From positions 43,950 to 107,949 of the forward strand of contig QEXX01000016.1 of NCBI GenBank assembly GCA_003130835.1: a DNA stretch of 64,000 bases. Reading direction: 5' to 3'. The stretch is from Anaerolineae bacterium (GTDB lineage Bacteria; Chloroflexota; Anaerolineae; Anaerolineales; UBA4823). This document shows positions 44,408-53,086 of the stretch, one piece after another; position 1 is the stretch's first letter; every line of letters starts with the position of its first letter. The translations under genes and the position numbers were made by a program. A model generated the notes under the pieces. The model worked only from the letters and a program-made list of their open reading frames with translations, was not told the origin of the DNA and searched no databases.

Positions 44408-45205
44408 TTATGTTGCCACAATCACCTCAATCGAGCGGCTGATCAACGCCATGCGCGCATTAGCATCCAAGCCGCGATCGGTAATGACTTTATCAACCTG
44501 TTCAAGGCGCGCGATAAGGTGATTGGAAACCGCTCCCCATTTCGTGTGATCGCTGACGATGATGACCGGGCCTTGTGTGTGTTCAATCATCAAGCGGATG
44601 ATCTCTGCTTCAGGGAAAGTTGAAACAGTGCATCCATAGCGCAAGCTGATGCCTTCGATACCAATAAAGGTTTTGGTGGCATAGACATGGGCAAGGTTGG
44701 TTGAGGTTAATGGGCCAACCACTGCTTTGGAGAGCGGCAGGTAACTGCCGCCCAATAAGACCAACTCGTAGTCGCAGTCATAGGCGTCGTTTAACAGCGC
44801 CGTATTGTTGGTGAAGACGGTCACATTGGGCACGCCGCGAATATGGCGCAAGACCTGCTCGGTGGTGGTGCCCGAGTTAGCAAAGATGACATCGCCTGGT
44901 TCCACCAAAGCGGCAGCCGTTCGTCCGATCAAGCGCTTTTCTTCGATCATGCGCTGAGCGCGCTGCACAAACTCGGCTTCGTAACGGATGCGCTCATTCA
45001 AAATTGCCCCACCGCGGGTTCGTTCAATAAGCCCTTGCTTTTCGAGAATTTCCAGATCGCGGCGAACGGTCGATTCGGACACATTTAAAGCTTCCGCCAA
45101 AGCCGCACAAGAAGCGATGCGTTGGGCAGCCAGCACTTTTAAGAGCAATTGATGTCGTTGCGCAGGGATCAGGGAAGTTGCGGAGGAAATTTGGACTGTC
45201 TCCAT
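44408..45205 (-). CDS. DeoR family transcriptional regulator
   Basis: 265 residues from the ATG at 45205; the longer frame is open only because the promoter region has no stop. The N-terminal winged helix-turn-helix (about 15-60) carries the DeoR signature VSESTVRRDLEILEKQGLIERTRGGAIL. The C-terminal sensor domain (about 80-240) has the DeoR/phosphosugar-isomerase-like fold: ANSGTTTEQVLRHI, VFTNNTALL, VVGPLTSTNLAHVYATKTFIGIEGI and VSDHTKWG. Members normally bind phosphorylated sugars or metabolites. Its own promoter contains a palindrome, so it probably represses itself. It is placed to control the catabolic genes downstream and perhaps the divergent phosphotransferase gene. Confidence 0.9.
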   Translation of the reverse strand: METVQISSATSLIPAQRHQLLLKVLAAQRIASCAALAEALNVSESTVRRDLEILEKQGLIERTRGGAILNERIRYEAEFVQRAQRMIEEKRLIGRTAAALVEPGDVIFANSGTTTEQVLRHIRGVPNVTVFTNNTALLNDAYDCDYELVLLGGSYLPLSKAVVGPLTSTNLAHVYATKTFIGIEGISLRYGCTVSTFPEAEIIRLMIEHTQGPVIIVSDHTKWGAVSNHLIARLEQVDKVITDRGLDANARMALISRSIEVIVAT

Positions 45206-45560
45206 AATTTGAAACGCAAAGATGAAAATTATTGCTAATACTTGAGTAATAGTATAGCAAATTTTGCGCAAAATTGCAAGATTTTGCGAAGAATATGTTT
45301 CTTTATATACAGTTTTTGTGGGGGATCGGGCCGTACCTTTCACACCCGGCCGCAAAGTGGACGTCCCTGTCCACCCACGATGGAGCCACAGGGTTCACAA
45401 CAATTTGCCCTTCAGCATGCTCACTTGCGGAAAATGTTCGCCGACTCTCTTTTCAACACCCATCGATCGGCTTTGAAGTCCCTCGAGCTTCGGGGTGCTT
45501 TTTATGCCAATCTGATTTATAATCCCCCAGAGAAGACCGCGAAAATATGCAGAGATATCC
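45206..45560. other. Divergent promoter region between deoR-type and phosphotransferase genes
   Basis: 355 bases. It holds the regulator promoter and operator near 45251-45288 and a perfect TATAAT at 45518-45523, about 38 bases before the phosphotransferase ATG (no good -35). I do not accept the short + strand frames here as genes. Confidence 0.5.
45251..45288 (-). promoter_or_regulatory. DeoR-type promoter with operator in the spacer
   Basis: On the minus strand TTGCAA (45279-45274), exactly 17 bp, then TATACT (45256-45251). The perfect 16-bp palindrome AATTTTGCGCAAAATT (45260-45275) fills almost the whole spacer. A second TTTTGCG half-site (45282-45288) lies exactly 20 bp (two helical turns) from the first (45262-45268). 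A bound dimer would exclude RNA polymerase. Confidence 0.65.
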
Positions 45561-46625
45561 ATGACCCAGAACCATCATTTTTCCATTGAACATGTCTTGA
45601 GCCATTATTCGCTTGGTAAACTGCTGAGTTGTGAACAGAATTTACGCGGCTACTGTAACACCAGCTTCGCCATCCAAACGCTAGATGGAAACATCCCGAC
45701 TTGGCACTTCCTGCGGCGCTATAAAGCCACCATTCGCGAACCGGAAATCCTTTTCGAACACTCGCTTATTCAACACATAGCACAATTTCCAGACCTGCCC
45801 GTAGCAAAGCTGGAAATCACCAAAGAAGGCAAGACCTACCTCATCGAACCTTGTCAGGATTCCACCTGCTCTCCTACCTTTTTTGCCATTTTCGACTATT
45901 TGCCTGGAGAGGATCGCTATACGTGGGTCAACCCGCACTGCAGCGAAGTAGAATTACGCCAGGCAGCCGCACTTTTAGCGCGCTATCATCGTGCGGTTTG
46001 GGATTTCCAACCACAAGGAAAGCGAGAAGAACCCGATCTGCGGGGGTTGCTGCCCATCATCTCTGCCAATTTGCAGGCCTGCCTTGAAAGGCCCTTACCT
46101 GCCGAATTTCAAAAGCCCATCGGGGATTATCTGAGCTTTTTACAAAATAAAATTGCTCAGCTTCAGCATGTTTTTTCCGATCCGAAAACAGCTCATTTAC
46201 CACGCGTGATCATTCACCACGATTATCATCCTGGCAATCTGCGTTTTGTCGGCGACGAAATTGTCGGTTTGTTCGATTTCGACTGGGCAAAACGCGACTG
46301 TCGGATTTTGGATGTCGCTCTGGCGCTGTTTTACTTCGCTACCGAATGGCAAGGGGAAGCTGATGGACAGCTCCGTATGAACGAGGTCAAAATCTTCCTA
46401 GACACTTATCAGCACACGATGCTTGCCCAACCACAGGGACAGGCGCTCAGCAAGTTGGAAGAAGAAATGGTATGGCAATTCATTGAAGCTGCCAATTTAT
46501 ATGTGCTGAACTGGACGATCCTGGATATTCTGAACAAAGAAGTGGATATCCCTGAATACGCTGTGTATCTCTGGCATGGCTTGAATACGGCTGTGTGGCT
46601 CGACGAAAACAAGCCACTCAAGTAA
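45561..46625 (+). CDS. Aminoglycoside phosphotransferase-fold kinase
   Basis: 354 residues of the APH/choline-kinase-like fold. N-terminal lobe with LLSCEQNLRGYCNTSFAI in the ATP-binding loop position; catalytic loop VIIHHDYHPGNLRFV (about 216-230, with the Asp after HH and the Asn) and the metal-binding GLFDFDWAKRD. It is not an obvious aminoglycoside resistance enzyme; family relatives phosphorylate homoserine, choline, methylthioribose or other small alcohols. Being divergent from the DeoR regulator and next to betaine genes, a choline- or ethanolamine-type substrate is possible but unproven. Confidence 0.78.
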   Translation: MTQNHHFSIEHVLSHYSLGKLLSCEQNLRGYCNTSFAIQTLDGNIPTWHFLRRYKATIREPEILFEHSLIQHIAQFPDLPVAKLEITKEGKTYLIEPCQDSTCSPTFFAIFDYLPGEDRYTWVNPHCSEVELRQAAALLARYHRAVWDFQPQGKREEPDLRGLLPIISANLQACLERPLPAEFQKPIGDYLSFLQNKIAQLQHVFSDPKTAHLPRVIIHHDYHPGNLRFVGDEIVGLFDFDWAKRDCRILDVALALFYFATEWQGEADGQLRMNEVKIFLDTYQHTMLAQPQGQALSKLEEEMVWQFIEAANLYVLNWTILDILNKEVDIPEYAVYLWHGLNTAVWLDENKPLK

Positions 46626-46681
46626 CCGAAAACGCCCCTGACCTCTAACCCATCTACCTGTAAGCGAGAAGCGAAAAAACT

Positions 46682-46702
46682 CCCTCTCCCAATGGGAGAG
46701 GG
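46682..46702 (-). terminator. Intrinsic terminator of the ribosomal superoperon
   Basis: CCCTCTCCC (46682-46690), loop AAT, GGGAGAGGG (46694-46702). On the minus strand it is followed by AGTTTTTTCGC. It lies 22 nt past the rpsI stop. Confidence 0.85.
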
Positions 46703-46724
46703 ATAGGACAAATAGAAAAACGGC

Positions 46725-47120
46725 TTAACGCTTGGTATAAGTAGGAGCTTTACGAGCGCGCTTCAAGCCAGGTTTCTTCCGTTCTTTCACGCGAGCATCC
46801 CGAGTGAGTAAGCCCCCCTCACGAAGTACCTTACGATAGTCAGGGTTCATCAACAACAAGGCTCTTGCCAAGCCAAGCTGCACGGCACCGGTCTGTCCGG
46901 AAACACCGCCTCCTTCGACCTTCACAGTCACATCTAAAGCAGAGGGGTTCTCGCCAGTCACTTTGAAAGGAGCCAAGATTGCCTCAATGTCGCCCAAGCG
47001 GGTGAAATATTTCTCAATAGGTTTGTCATTGACAATAAAACGCCCGCTCCCGCTCATCAAACGCACGCGAGCAGTGGCTTCTTTGCGGCGACCAATTCCT
47101 TCGTAATACTGTTCGCTCAT
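46725..47120 (-). CDS. rpsI: 30S ribosomal protein S9
   Basis: 131 residues, full length. YEGIGRRKEATARVRL at the start and the basic tail ending TYTKR are the standard S9 features; the tail reaches the P-site tRNA. GGVSGQTGAVQLGLARALL matches the conserved centre. It is the last gene of the superoperon, directly before the intrinsic terminator, and follows rplM by 3 nt, as rplM-rpsI pairs generally do. Confidence 0.97.
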   Translation of the reverse strand: MSEQYYEGIGRRKEATARVRLMSGSGRFIVNDKPIEKYFTRLGDIEAILAPFKVTGENPSALDVTVKVEGGGVSGQTGAVQLGLARALLLMNPDYRKVLREGGLLTRDARVKERKKPGLKRARKAPTYTKR

Positions 47121-47123
47121 CCT

Positions 47124-47561
47124 TTATGCTCCTTTAGCCAGCGGTTTAGGTTTTTGGGCTTGATGGGGATGATCAGGTCCAGCATAGACTTTCAAGTTTT
47201 TGATCAAACGCCGCCCTAAACGGTTATGGGGTAACATCCCCCATACCGCAAAGCGAATGACTCGTTCCGGGTGTTTGGCAAGCAGGTCGCGCAGGCTGAT
47301 CGCCTTCAGACCGCTCGGATAGTTCGAATGCCGATAATAAATCTTCTCAGTCATCTTCTTGCCCGTCACCCGAATCCGCTCAGCGTTGATCACCACGACA
47401 CAGTCACCCATTTCGACGCCCGGTGTAAAGTTCGGTTTATGTTTGCCCAATAACAAACGGGCAATTTGCGTGGCTAGGCGGCCCAAGTTTTGATCATTGG
47501 CATCCACCAAAATCCACTCCTGAGTGATCTCTTGTTCTTTCGGATAGTATGTCTTTTCCAC
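47124..47561 (-). CDS. rplM: 50S ribosomal protein L13
   Basis: 145 residues from a GTG at 47561, which has GGAGAG about nine bases upstream and begins (M)EKTYYPKEQ as L13 normally does. An upstream TTG at 47585 is open but unlikely. [19 protein letters not shown], the [10 protein letters not shown] strand and [20 protein letters not shown] identify the protein. Confidence 0.96.
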   Translation of the reverse strand: MEKTYYPKEQEITQEWILVDANDQNLGRLATQIARLLLGKHKPNFTPGVEMGDCVVVINAERIRVTGKKMTEKIYYRHSNYPSGLKAISLRDLLAKHPERVIRFAVWGMLPHNRLGRRLIKNLKVYAGPDHPHQAQKPKPLAKGA

Positions 47562-47603
47562 AGGTTCTCTCTCCAATAATAACAACTTTCGTCAACTGGT
47601 TTT

Positions 47604-48362
47604 TCAGTACAGTACTTCCATCAAAGTTAATCCTTGCGGCGGGGCAAGCTCGGCCTTGAGCACAGACGTTTCACCTTGCAACGCGCCCTGAAACTGCTCC
47701 AAAGTCAGCCTCCCCTGCCCGATGGCAACCATGGCTGCCACCAACCGTCGCACCATGTGATATAAAAAGGCATTGGCTTGGATATCGAATTGCCAAGCAC
47801 TCATCACACCGTCTTCTTGCCAAGGCCTCCAAGCTGCTGATTGCACCTGTCGTAGGGTGCTTCCCCGCGCCGACAGAGGTGAACCAAACGCGGCAAAGTC
47901 GTGCACACCGAGGATAAGCTGAGCCGCGTTTTGCATCGCTTCGATCTCAACCACAGGCCAGACTCGCCAAGCGTATCGCTCCAACAACGGTTGACGGGTC
48001 TCACTGCAAAACAGACGGTAACGATACCGCCGCCCAATCGCCTGATAGCGCGGGTGAAAGGTAGGCAAGCATTCTTTCACCGCCTGAACCGCAACTTCGT
48101 TGGGCAAGTAAGCGTTCAGCGCAGCCTGTAAAGCCTGGGGGGCATGTTTCCATTCCAGATCAAAAGCTACGACCTGCCCCTGAGCATGAACGCCTCGGTC
48201 AGTGCGTCCGGCATACAGGATCTTCTCACCCTGCCAACCGAGCTTGCGCAACGCTTCTTCGAGCAAGCCCTGGACGGTTGGGGCTTGGCTGGCGCGCCTT
48301 TGGCGTTGGAAGCCGGCAAAACGGCTGCCATCATAGGCAAGGATCACTTGGTAACGTGCCAT
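47604..48362 (-). CDS. truA: tRNA pseudouridine synthase A
   Basis: 252 residues from the ATG at 48362 (MARYQVILAYDGSRF). The catalytic aspartate lies in GRTDRGVHAQGQVVAF. HMVRRLVAAMVAIGQG and the C-terminal LAPPQGLTLMEVLY fit TruA, which makes pseudouridine at positions 38-40 of tRNA anticodon stems. The frame continues upstream to 48425 but this part does not look coding. The gene is carried in the superoperon between rplQ and rplM, an order common in bacteria. No strong ribosome-binding site is visible. Confidence 0.95.
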   Translation of the reverse strand: MARYQVILAYDGSRFAGFQRQRRASQAPTVQGLLEEALRKLGWQGEKILYAGRTDRGVHAQGQVVAFDLEWKHAPQALQAALNAYLPNEVAVQAVKECLPTFHPRYQAIGRRYRYRLFCSETRQPLLERYAWRVWPVVEIEAMQNAAQLILGVHDFAAFGSPLSARGSTLRQVQSAAWRPWQEDGVMSAWQFDIQANAFLYHMVRRLVAAMVAIGQGRLTLEQFQGALQGETSVLKAELAPPQGLTLMEVLY

Positions 48363-48425
48363 TGTGACTGGTGATGGGAAACGGCAACCGAAAACCGGAC
48401 ACCCGCTCCCCTTCCAGTACGACAA

Positions 48426-48803
48426 TTATTCTTCGACCAGTTCCAAAATCACCATTTCGGCAGCATCACCCAAGCGCGGCCCTAATTTGACCACGCGGGT
48501 ATAACCGCCTGGGCGATTTTCAAAGCGCGGCGCAATATCGTCAAAAAGCTTGCGAACCGAAGCTGCATCCCCAAGGCGAGCAGCCGCCAAACGCCGCGCA
48601 TGCACTTGCTGGATTTCCGAAGCTTGCAAACCGCGCTTGGCAAGTGTGATCAAACGTTCTGCCTGCCCGCGTACCGCATCGGCTTTTGCCCGCGTTGTCT
48701 GAATGCGCCCGTGATCAAACAGCTCTTTGATAAGATTGCGTCGTAAAGCTTTTCGATGATCTTTACTGCGTCCGAGTTTAACTCCGGCAACTTTATGTCG
48801 CAT
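48426..48803 (-). CDS. rplQ: 50S ribosomal protein L17
   Basis: 125 residues. RHKVAGVKLGRSKDHRKALRRNL and ELFDHGRIQTTRAKADAVRGQAERLITLAK are diagnostic. It follows rpoA by 5 nt, the usual alpha-operon order. Length is normal for the short bacterial form. Confidence 0.97.
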   Translation of the reverse strand: MRHKVAGVKLGRSKDHRKALRRNLIKELFDHGRIQTTRAKADAVRGQAERLITLAKRGLQASEIQQVHARRLAAARLGDAASVRKLFDDIAPRFENRPGGYTRVVKLGPRLGDAAEMVILELVEE

Positions 48804-48808
48804 AGCAC

Positions 48809-49780
48809 TTACTCCGCTGTGATTTCTTCTTCATCTTTGAGATAGCCTTTTTCGCGCATTTTCTGGCGCAGTTCCTCGAGGCTTTTCTCACCGAAATTGC
48901 GGATGGACATCATCGCTTCCTCACCCTTTTCCAGCAACTCCAACACCTCACCGACCGTGGTGATACCGGTACGCTTAAGCGAATTGAACACCCGCACCGA
49001 CAGATCCAGGTTCTCGATAGGGGTTTCGATCATTTCACTGGTTAATCGTCCGCTCTCTGTAAATTCATCTTCGCGCAGCGCCAGGGATTCTTCGCTTACC
49101 CCTGCCAAATGGCGGAATTGCTCGATGAGGAGTTTCGCAGCCGAGCTAAGGGCTTTCTCCGGGCTGATCGTTCCATCCGTCCAGATTTCGAGTCTCAAAC
49201 TATCGTAATTTGTGCTCTGACCGACTCGCGCGCTGCCCACGGTCCAGTTCACTCGCCGCACCGGGCTGAAAATCGCATCCACGGGCAGTTCCCCAATCGG
49301 CAGTTTCCCGATGCGATCATCGGCCGGCGAATAGCCCCGTCCGCGCTCAACGGTCATCTCGATATCTAAATCCGCTTTACTGTCGTCAACCGTAAACAAA
49401 TATAAGTCCGGATTGACAATCTCGATTTCGGGAGGCGCGATGATATCAGCAGCAGTTACTGCTCCGGCACCACGCACTTCCAAATGTAGGCGGGCGGTAT
49501 CCACATCATGCATCCGCATGCGCAGTTGTTTGATATTTAGCATGATGCGGATGACATCTTCGCGCACACCGGGAATATCACTGAATTCGTGGTGAATATC
49601 GGAAATGCGGATGGAGGTTACCGCAGCGCCTTCCAGGGAAGAAAGCAGCACGCGACGTAACGAATTTCCAATCGTAATTCCGTAACCGCGCTCGAGTGGG
49701 CTGATGACAAATCTGCCATAATTACGCGCTTCTGCATCGCGCTCAATTTTTGGCGTCACTAAACTAAAATAGCCAATCAC
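48809..49780 (-). CDS. rpoA: RNA polymerase alpha subunit
   Basis: 323 residues. The N-terminal assembly domain carries RNYGRFVISPLERGYGITIGNSLRRVLLSSLEGAA; the C-terminal DNA-contacting domain (about 245-315) has the helix-hairpin-helix FNSLKRTGITTVGEVLELLEKGEEAMMSIRNFGEKSLEEL. A flexible linker lies between. The gene lies in the classical alpha operon, 80 nt after rpsD and 5 nt before rplQ. Confidence 0.98.
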   Translation of the reverse strand: MIGYFSLVTPKIERDAEARNYGRFVISPLERGYGITIGNSLRRVLLSSLEGAAVTSIRISDIHHEFSDIPGVREDVIRIMLNIKQLRMRMHDVDTARLHLEVRGAGAVTAADIIAPPEIEIVNPDLYLFTVDDSKADLDIEMTVERGRGYSPADDRIGKLPIGELPVDAIFSPVRRVNWTVGSARVGQSTNYDSLRLEIWTDGTISPEKALSSAAKLLIEQFRHLAGVSEESLALREDEFTESGRLTSEMIETPIENLDLSVRVFNSLKRTGITTVGEVLELLEKGEEAMMSIRNFGEKSLEELRQKMREKGYLKDEEEITAE

Positions 49781-49860
49781 GCTTCACCTCGTCTCCAGTC
49801 CCAGAAGGGTACGCACACTCACGAACTTAGCCAAAACTTCTTTCTCCATAGGTAAGCTTT

Positions 49861-50499
49861 CTAACGCGAGTAATACTCAACGATGAGCTGTTCGTGAAGA
49901 TTACCATCGATCTCCGAACGCTCCGGCAAGCGCAAGACCGTTCCGCTGAGGTTCTTGAGATCACGCTCTAACCATGGCAGCACGGTGCGAGTTTCAGCGA
50001 TGGCGGGTAAATCCTTGAAGTACGTGCGTGAGCGTGAACCCTCGCGAACCGCAATCTTATCGCCGGGGCTCAGGATCATCGAAGGGACATCCACGCGCCG
50101 ACCGTTGACGGTGAAATGCCCATGGGTGACCAACAATCGTGCCTGAGCGCGGCTATCTGCAAAGCCTAAGCGATAAACGATATTATCCAAACGAGTTTCC
50201 AAGATCTGTAACAAATTGAAACCCGTCAAGCCACGCCTTTGCAGAGCTTCTTCGTAATAGCGTCGGAATTGACGCTCAAAGACCCCATAAATGCGCCGCG
50301 CTTTCTGCTTTGCCCGTAATTGGCGGTTGTAATCCGATTCACGCTTGCGTTTAAACTGTGAGCTTTTGCCATGTTGACCTGGTGCATAACCGCGGCGTTC
50401 AAAAGCGCACTTTGGGGTCATACAACGTTCGCCCTTCAGGAACAATTTTTCGCCTTCTCGGCGGCATAATTTACAAACTGCATCACGATATTTCGCCAT
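49861..50499 (-). CDS. rpsD: 30S ribosomal protein S4 (zinc-binding form)
   Basis: 212 residues from the ATG at 50499 ([19 protein letters not shown]). Four N-terminal cysteines (C-x2-C, then CMTPKC) make this the zinc-binding form. The S4 RNA-binding domain (about 100-165) has [14 protein letters not shown] and [22 protein letters not shown]4 starts assembly of the 30S body. The extra codons upstream of the chosen ATG are not typical for S4. Confidence 0.97.
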   Translation of the reverse strand: MAKYRDAVCKLCRREGEKLFLKGERCMTPKCAFERRGYAPGQHGKSSQFKRKRESDYNRQLRAKQKARRIYGVFERQFRRYYEEALQRRGLTGFNLLQILETRLDNIVYRLGFADSRAQARLLVTHGHFTVNGRRVDVPSMILSPGDKIAVREGSRSRTYFKDLPAIAETRTVLPWLERDLKNLSGTVLRLPERSEIDGNLHEQLIVEYYSR

Positions 50500-50537
50500 A
50501 TCGACTGAACCTTTTCCTTCCAAAAAGTCTTACAAGC

Positions 50538-50939
50538 TTACACACGCCGTTTCTTTGGCGGGCGGCAACCGTTATGCGGCACGGGTGTCACATCTGAAAT
50601 CGAGAGGATCTTCAAGCCTAAGGCTTGGACGGCGCGAATAGCCGACTCGCGTCCTGGGCCAGGGCCTTTGACGATCAGATGAACCTCTTGCAAGCCCATG
50701 GCTTGGGCTGCTTTCAGCGCCTGTTCGGTAGCCAAACGGGCAGCAAAGGGAGTGCTCTTCCGCGAGCCTTTGAAGCCAGCCGATCCTGCACTACCCCAGG
50801 TAACGGTATTGCCATTCATATCCGTAATAGTTACGATGGTATTGTTAAATGTTGCCAGGATATGAACCTGCCCAACAGAGATTGTACGTTTGATTTTCTT
50901 TACGCCCTTGCGGCGAGTACTCCGAACTGTTTGAGCCAT
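50538..50939 (-). CDS. rpsK: 30S ribosomal protein S11
   Basis: 133 residues. [40 protein letters not shown] and the C-terminal [18 protein letters not shown] are standard S11. The basic N-terminus ([16 protein letters not shown]) is somewhat extended. It lies between rpsM (gap of 111 bases) and rpsD. Confidence 0.97.
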   Translation of the reverse strand: MAQTVRSTRRKGVKKIKRTISVGQVHILATFNNTIVTITDMNGNTVTWGSAGSAGFKGSRKSTPFAARLATEQALKAAQAMGLQEVHLIVKGPGPGRESAIRAVQALGLKILSISDVTPVPHNGCRPPKKRRV

Positions 50940-51050
50940 AACACCTCTCTTCGCACTTTAACTCTTCGAACTCTACCTTGGGTGAGTTGATTTGCCGGTT
51001 CAGCCGCTGGGTGGAAGGAACCCAACCGGCAAACCAACCCAACACAAGGA

Positions 51051-51440
51051 TTATTTCTTCTTCGCTCCACGGCGGCGGCCGCGTCCGGCAACCGTCTTGC
51101 GTGGACCTTTGCGCGTCCGCGCATTGGTACGGGTTCGCTGACCACGCACCGGCAAGTTTCGGCGATGGCGTAAGCCGCGATAGCAACCGATCTCGATCAG
51201 CCGCTTGATATTCATTTGCACTTCACGCCGCAGATCGCCTTCGACTTTATAGTTCTGGGCAATATAATCGCGTAAAAGGGCGACCTCTGCATCGGTCAAA
51301 TCCTTAACGCGAGTATCAGGATTAATATTTGTGGCGCGCAAAATCTCTTGCGCTCGCGGTTTGCCAATCCCATAGATATACGTCAAGCCGATCTCGACGC
51401 GTTTGTTGCGGGGTAAATCAACACCTTCGATACGAGCCAT
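51051..51440 (-). CDS. rpsM: 30S ribosomal protein S13
   Basis: 129 residues. [26 protein letters not shown], the helix-two-turn-helix region and the basic tail with [24 protein letters not shown] and [11 protein letters not shown] are typical. It is six nt downstream of rpmJ, the normal order. Confidence 0.97.
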   Translation of the reverse strand: MARIEGVDLPRNKRVEIGLTYIYGIGKPRAQEILRATNINPDTRVKDLTDAEVALLRDYIAQNYKVEGDLRREVQMNIKRLIEIGCYRGLRHRRNLPVRGQRTRTNARTRKGPRKTVAGRGRRRGAKKK

Positions 51441-51446
51441 GTTTCA

Positions 51447-51560
51447 CTATCCCTGTCTTTGTTTATGCTTTGGATTTTGACAAATCACATACAAGATGCC
51501 CTTCCGCTTGACAATCTTGCATTTCGCACAACGTTTTTTGATCGATGATGACACTTTCAT
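51447..51560 (-). CDS. rpmJ: 50S ribosomal protein L36 (zinc-binding form)
   Basis: 37 codons read directly from ATG 51560 to TAG 51447. The product starts [15 protein letters not shown]. The zinc ligands C11, C14, C27 and H32 (CxxC...C...H) are complete. It lies between map and rpsM, as in most bacteria, but infA, which often separates map from rpmJ, is not here: only 89 bases lie between the two. GGAG-like sequence precedes the ATG. Confidence 0.93.
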   Translation of the reverse strand: MKVSSSIKKRCAKCKIVKRKGILYVICQNPKHKQRQG

Positions 51561-51649
51561 AAGCATTTCTCCTTGAGTTACCTCGCGCCCAAAATTGGAA
51601 CGCCATCCGAAATTTTCATTATACTCGAAGATAGCTCCTTCGTCTAGAT

Positions 51650-52420
51650 TTACGGGACCGTCAAAATTTCAGGCCCGTTCTCGGTAATTGCAACCGTATG
51701 TTCCACATGAGCTGTCAAACTACCATCAGCAGAAGCCACCGTCCACTGGTCGGCAAGCACCTTGGTCTTCTCCGTCCCGACCAAAACCATCGGTTCAAGT
51801 GCGATGACCATGCCCGCCCGCAGTGGAATGCCTCTTCCCGGTATGCCATAGTTGGGCACTTGGGGACCTTCCCACATCGATCGCCCGACTCCGTGGCCGG
51901 TGTACTCTTTGGTCAGGTAAAACCCTTCCCCTTCCACGTATCTTTGAATGGCAGCTCCTACATCACCGACCCGATTACCAGGACGCAGTTGCTCGATGCC
52001 AATTTCTAACGCCCGATAGGTCACTTCGATGAGACGCTTTGCCAAGGGCGAAATCTCACCTACCCCAACCGTGAAAGCCGAGTCGCCCACAAAGCCTTCA
52101 TAAATTGTCCCGCAATCCACCGATACGATATCTCCCTCTTGCAAGCGGCGCTTGCCAGGGATGCCATGCACCAACTCGTCATTGACGCTCACCGTTAGGG
52201 TTGCCGGATAGGGATAGGCTCCTGGAACACCAATGAAAGCCGGTTTAGCGCCATGTTGAAGAATGATTTCATGGGCAATTTCATCCAATTCAGCCGTCGT
52301 AATCCCAGGTCGAATGGCTTCTCGCACAGCTTGTAGGGCTAAAGCATTGATTCGACCTGCCTGACGCATGATCGCTAATTCCGCAGGACTTTTCAGAATA
52401 ATTGCCCGCGCCCAGCTCAT
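51650..52420 (-). CDS. map: Methionine aminopeptidase type I
   Basis: 256 residues. Type I core with the metal ligands in [19 protein letters not shown] (both aspartates), the GYGHGVGRS-type loop reading [30 protein letters not shown] and the C-terminal [14 protein letters not shown]. It removes initiator methionine. The ATG at 52420 overlaps the adk stop (ATGA), so translation is coupled. It is followed directly by rpmJ. Confidence 0.97.
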   Translation of the reverse strand: MSWARAIILKSPAELAIMRQAGRINALALQAVREAIRPGITTAELDEIAHEIILQHGAKPAFIGVPGAYPYPATLTVSVNDELVHGIPGKRRLQEGDIVSVDCGTIYEGFVGDSAFTVGVGEISPLAKRLIEVTYRALEIGIEQLRPGNRVGDVGAAIQRYVEGEGFYLTKEYTGHGVGRSMWEGPQVPNYGIPGRGIPLRAGMVIALEPMVLVGTEKTKVLADQWTVASADGSLTAHVEHTVAITENGPEILTVP

Positions 52421-53073
52421 TGCACTCCTGCCAAAACGGTTAGGATTTCCTGCTTTACCGCCTCAATGGATTGGGTGCCATCCACCCGCACCAAAACACC
52501 CTTTTGACGGTAATACTCGATGAGCGGTTCGGTTTGCGAGCGATAAACCTCAATTCGTTGACGCACCGTCTCGGCTTGGTCATCTGGGCGCTGGATCAAA
52601 GGTGTCCCATCGTTATCGCAGATACGGGCTTGTTGGGGCGGGTTGTATTTCTCGTGGTAAACCCTCCCACAAGTTGGACAACTCCAGCGCCCGCTCAAGC
52701 GTTCCACTAACACCTCCGCTGGCACCTCTAACGAGATGACCGTATTGACCGAAGCTCCCATCTTCGCCAAGAAATCATCCAACGCCTCAGCTTGGGGGAG
52801 GGTGCGCGGAAAACCGTCCAATAATGCCCCATTGACGCAGTCGGGCTGTTTTAGGCGATCGCCGATCATACGGATGGTCACATCATCCGGCACCAGTTGA
52901 CCGCACTTTATGTAGCCATCTGCCAACTTTCCCAGCTCTGTTTGTTTGCTAAGGTGCTCGCGAAAGATGTCCCCAGAAGAGACATGCGGGATCTGCAGGG
53001 CTTCGCTAATCGCCTTTGCCTGTGTGCCCTTTCCTGCGCCGGGTGGACCGAGTAAAACGATAAAATGAGCCAT
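52417..53073 (-). CDS. adk: Adenylate kinase (zinc LID form)
   Basis: 218 residues from the ATG at 53073 (MAHFIVLLGPPGAGKGT); a further ATG two codons upstream is possible. The P-loop GPPGAGKGT, the DGFPRT motif and the long LID identify the enzyme. The LID has C-x2-C and C-x2-D (CPTCGRVYH, ICDNDG), so it binds zinc as in many Gram-positive and thermophilic adenylate kinases. It converts ATP and AMP to two ADP. It lies 13 nt after secY. Confidence 0.97.
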   Translation of the reverse strand: MAHFIVLLGPPGAGKGTQAKAISEALQIPHVSSGDIFREHLSKQTELGKLADGYIKCGQLVPDDVTIRMIGDRLKQPDCVNGALLDGFPRTLPQAEALDDFLAKMGASVNTVISLEVPAEVLVERLSGRWSCPTCGRVYHEKYNPPQQARICDNDGTPLIQRPDDQAETVRQRIEVYRSQTEPLIEYYRQKGVLVRVDGTQSIEAVKQEILTVLAGVQ

Positions 53074-53086
53074 TCCCATCCCCTAT

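Noticed and set aside
45242-45589. 115-codon open frame on the + strand
   Set aside because: Runs through the regulator promoter/operator and into the phosphotransferase gene in another frame; no ribosome-binding site.
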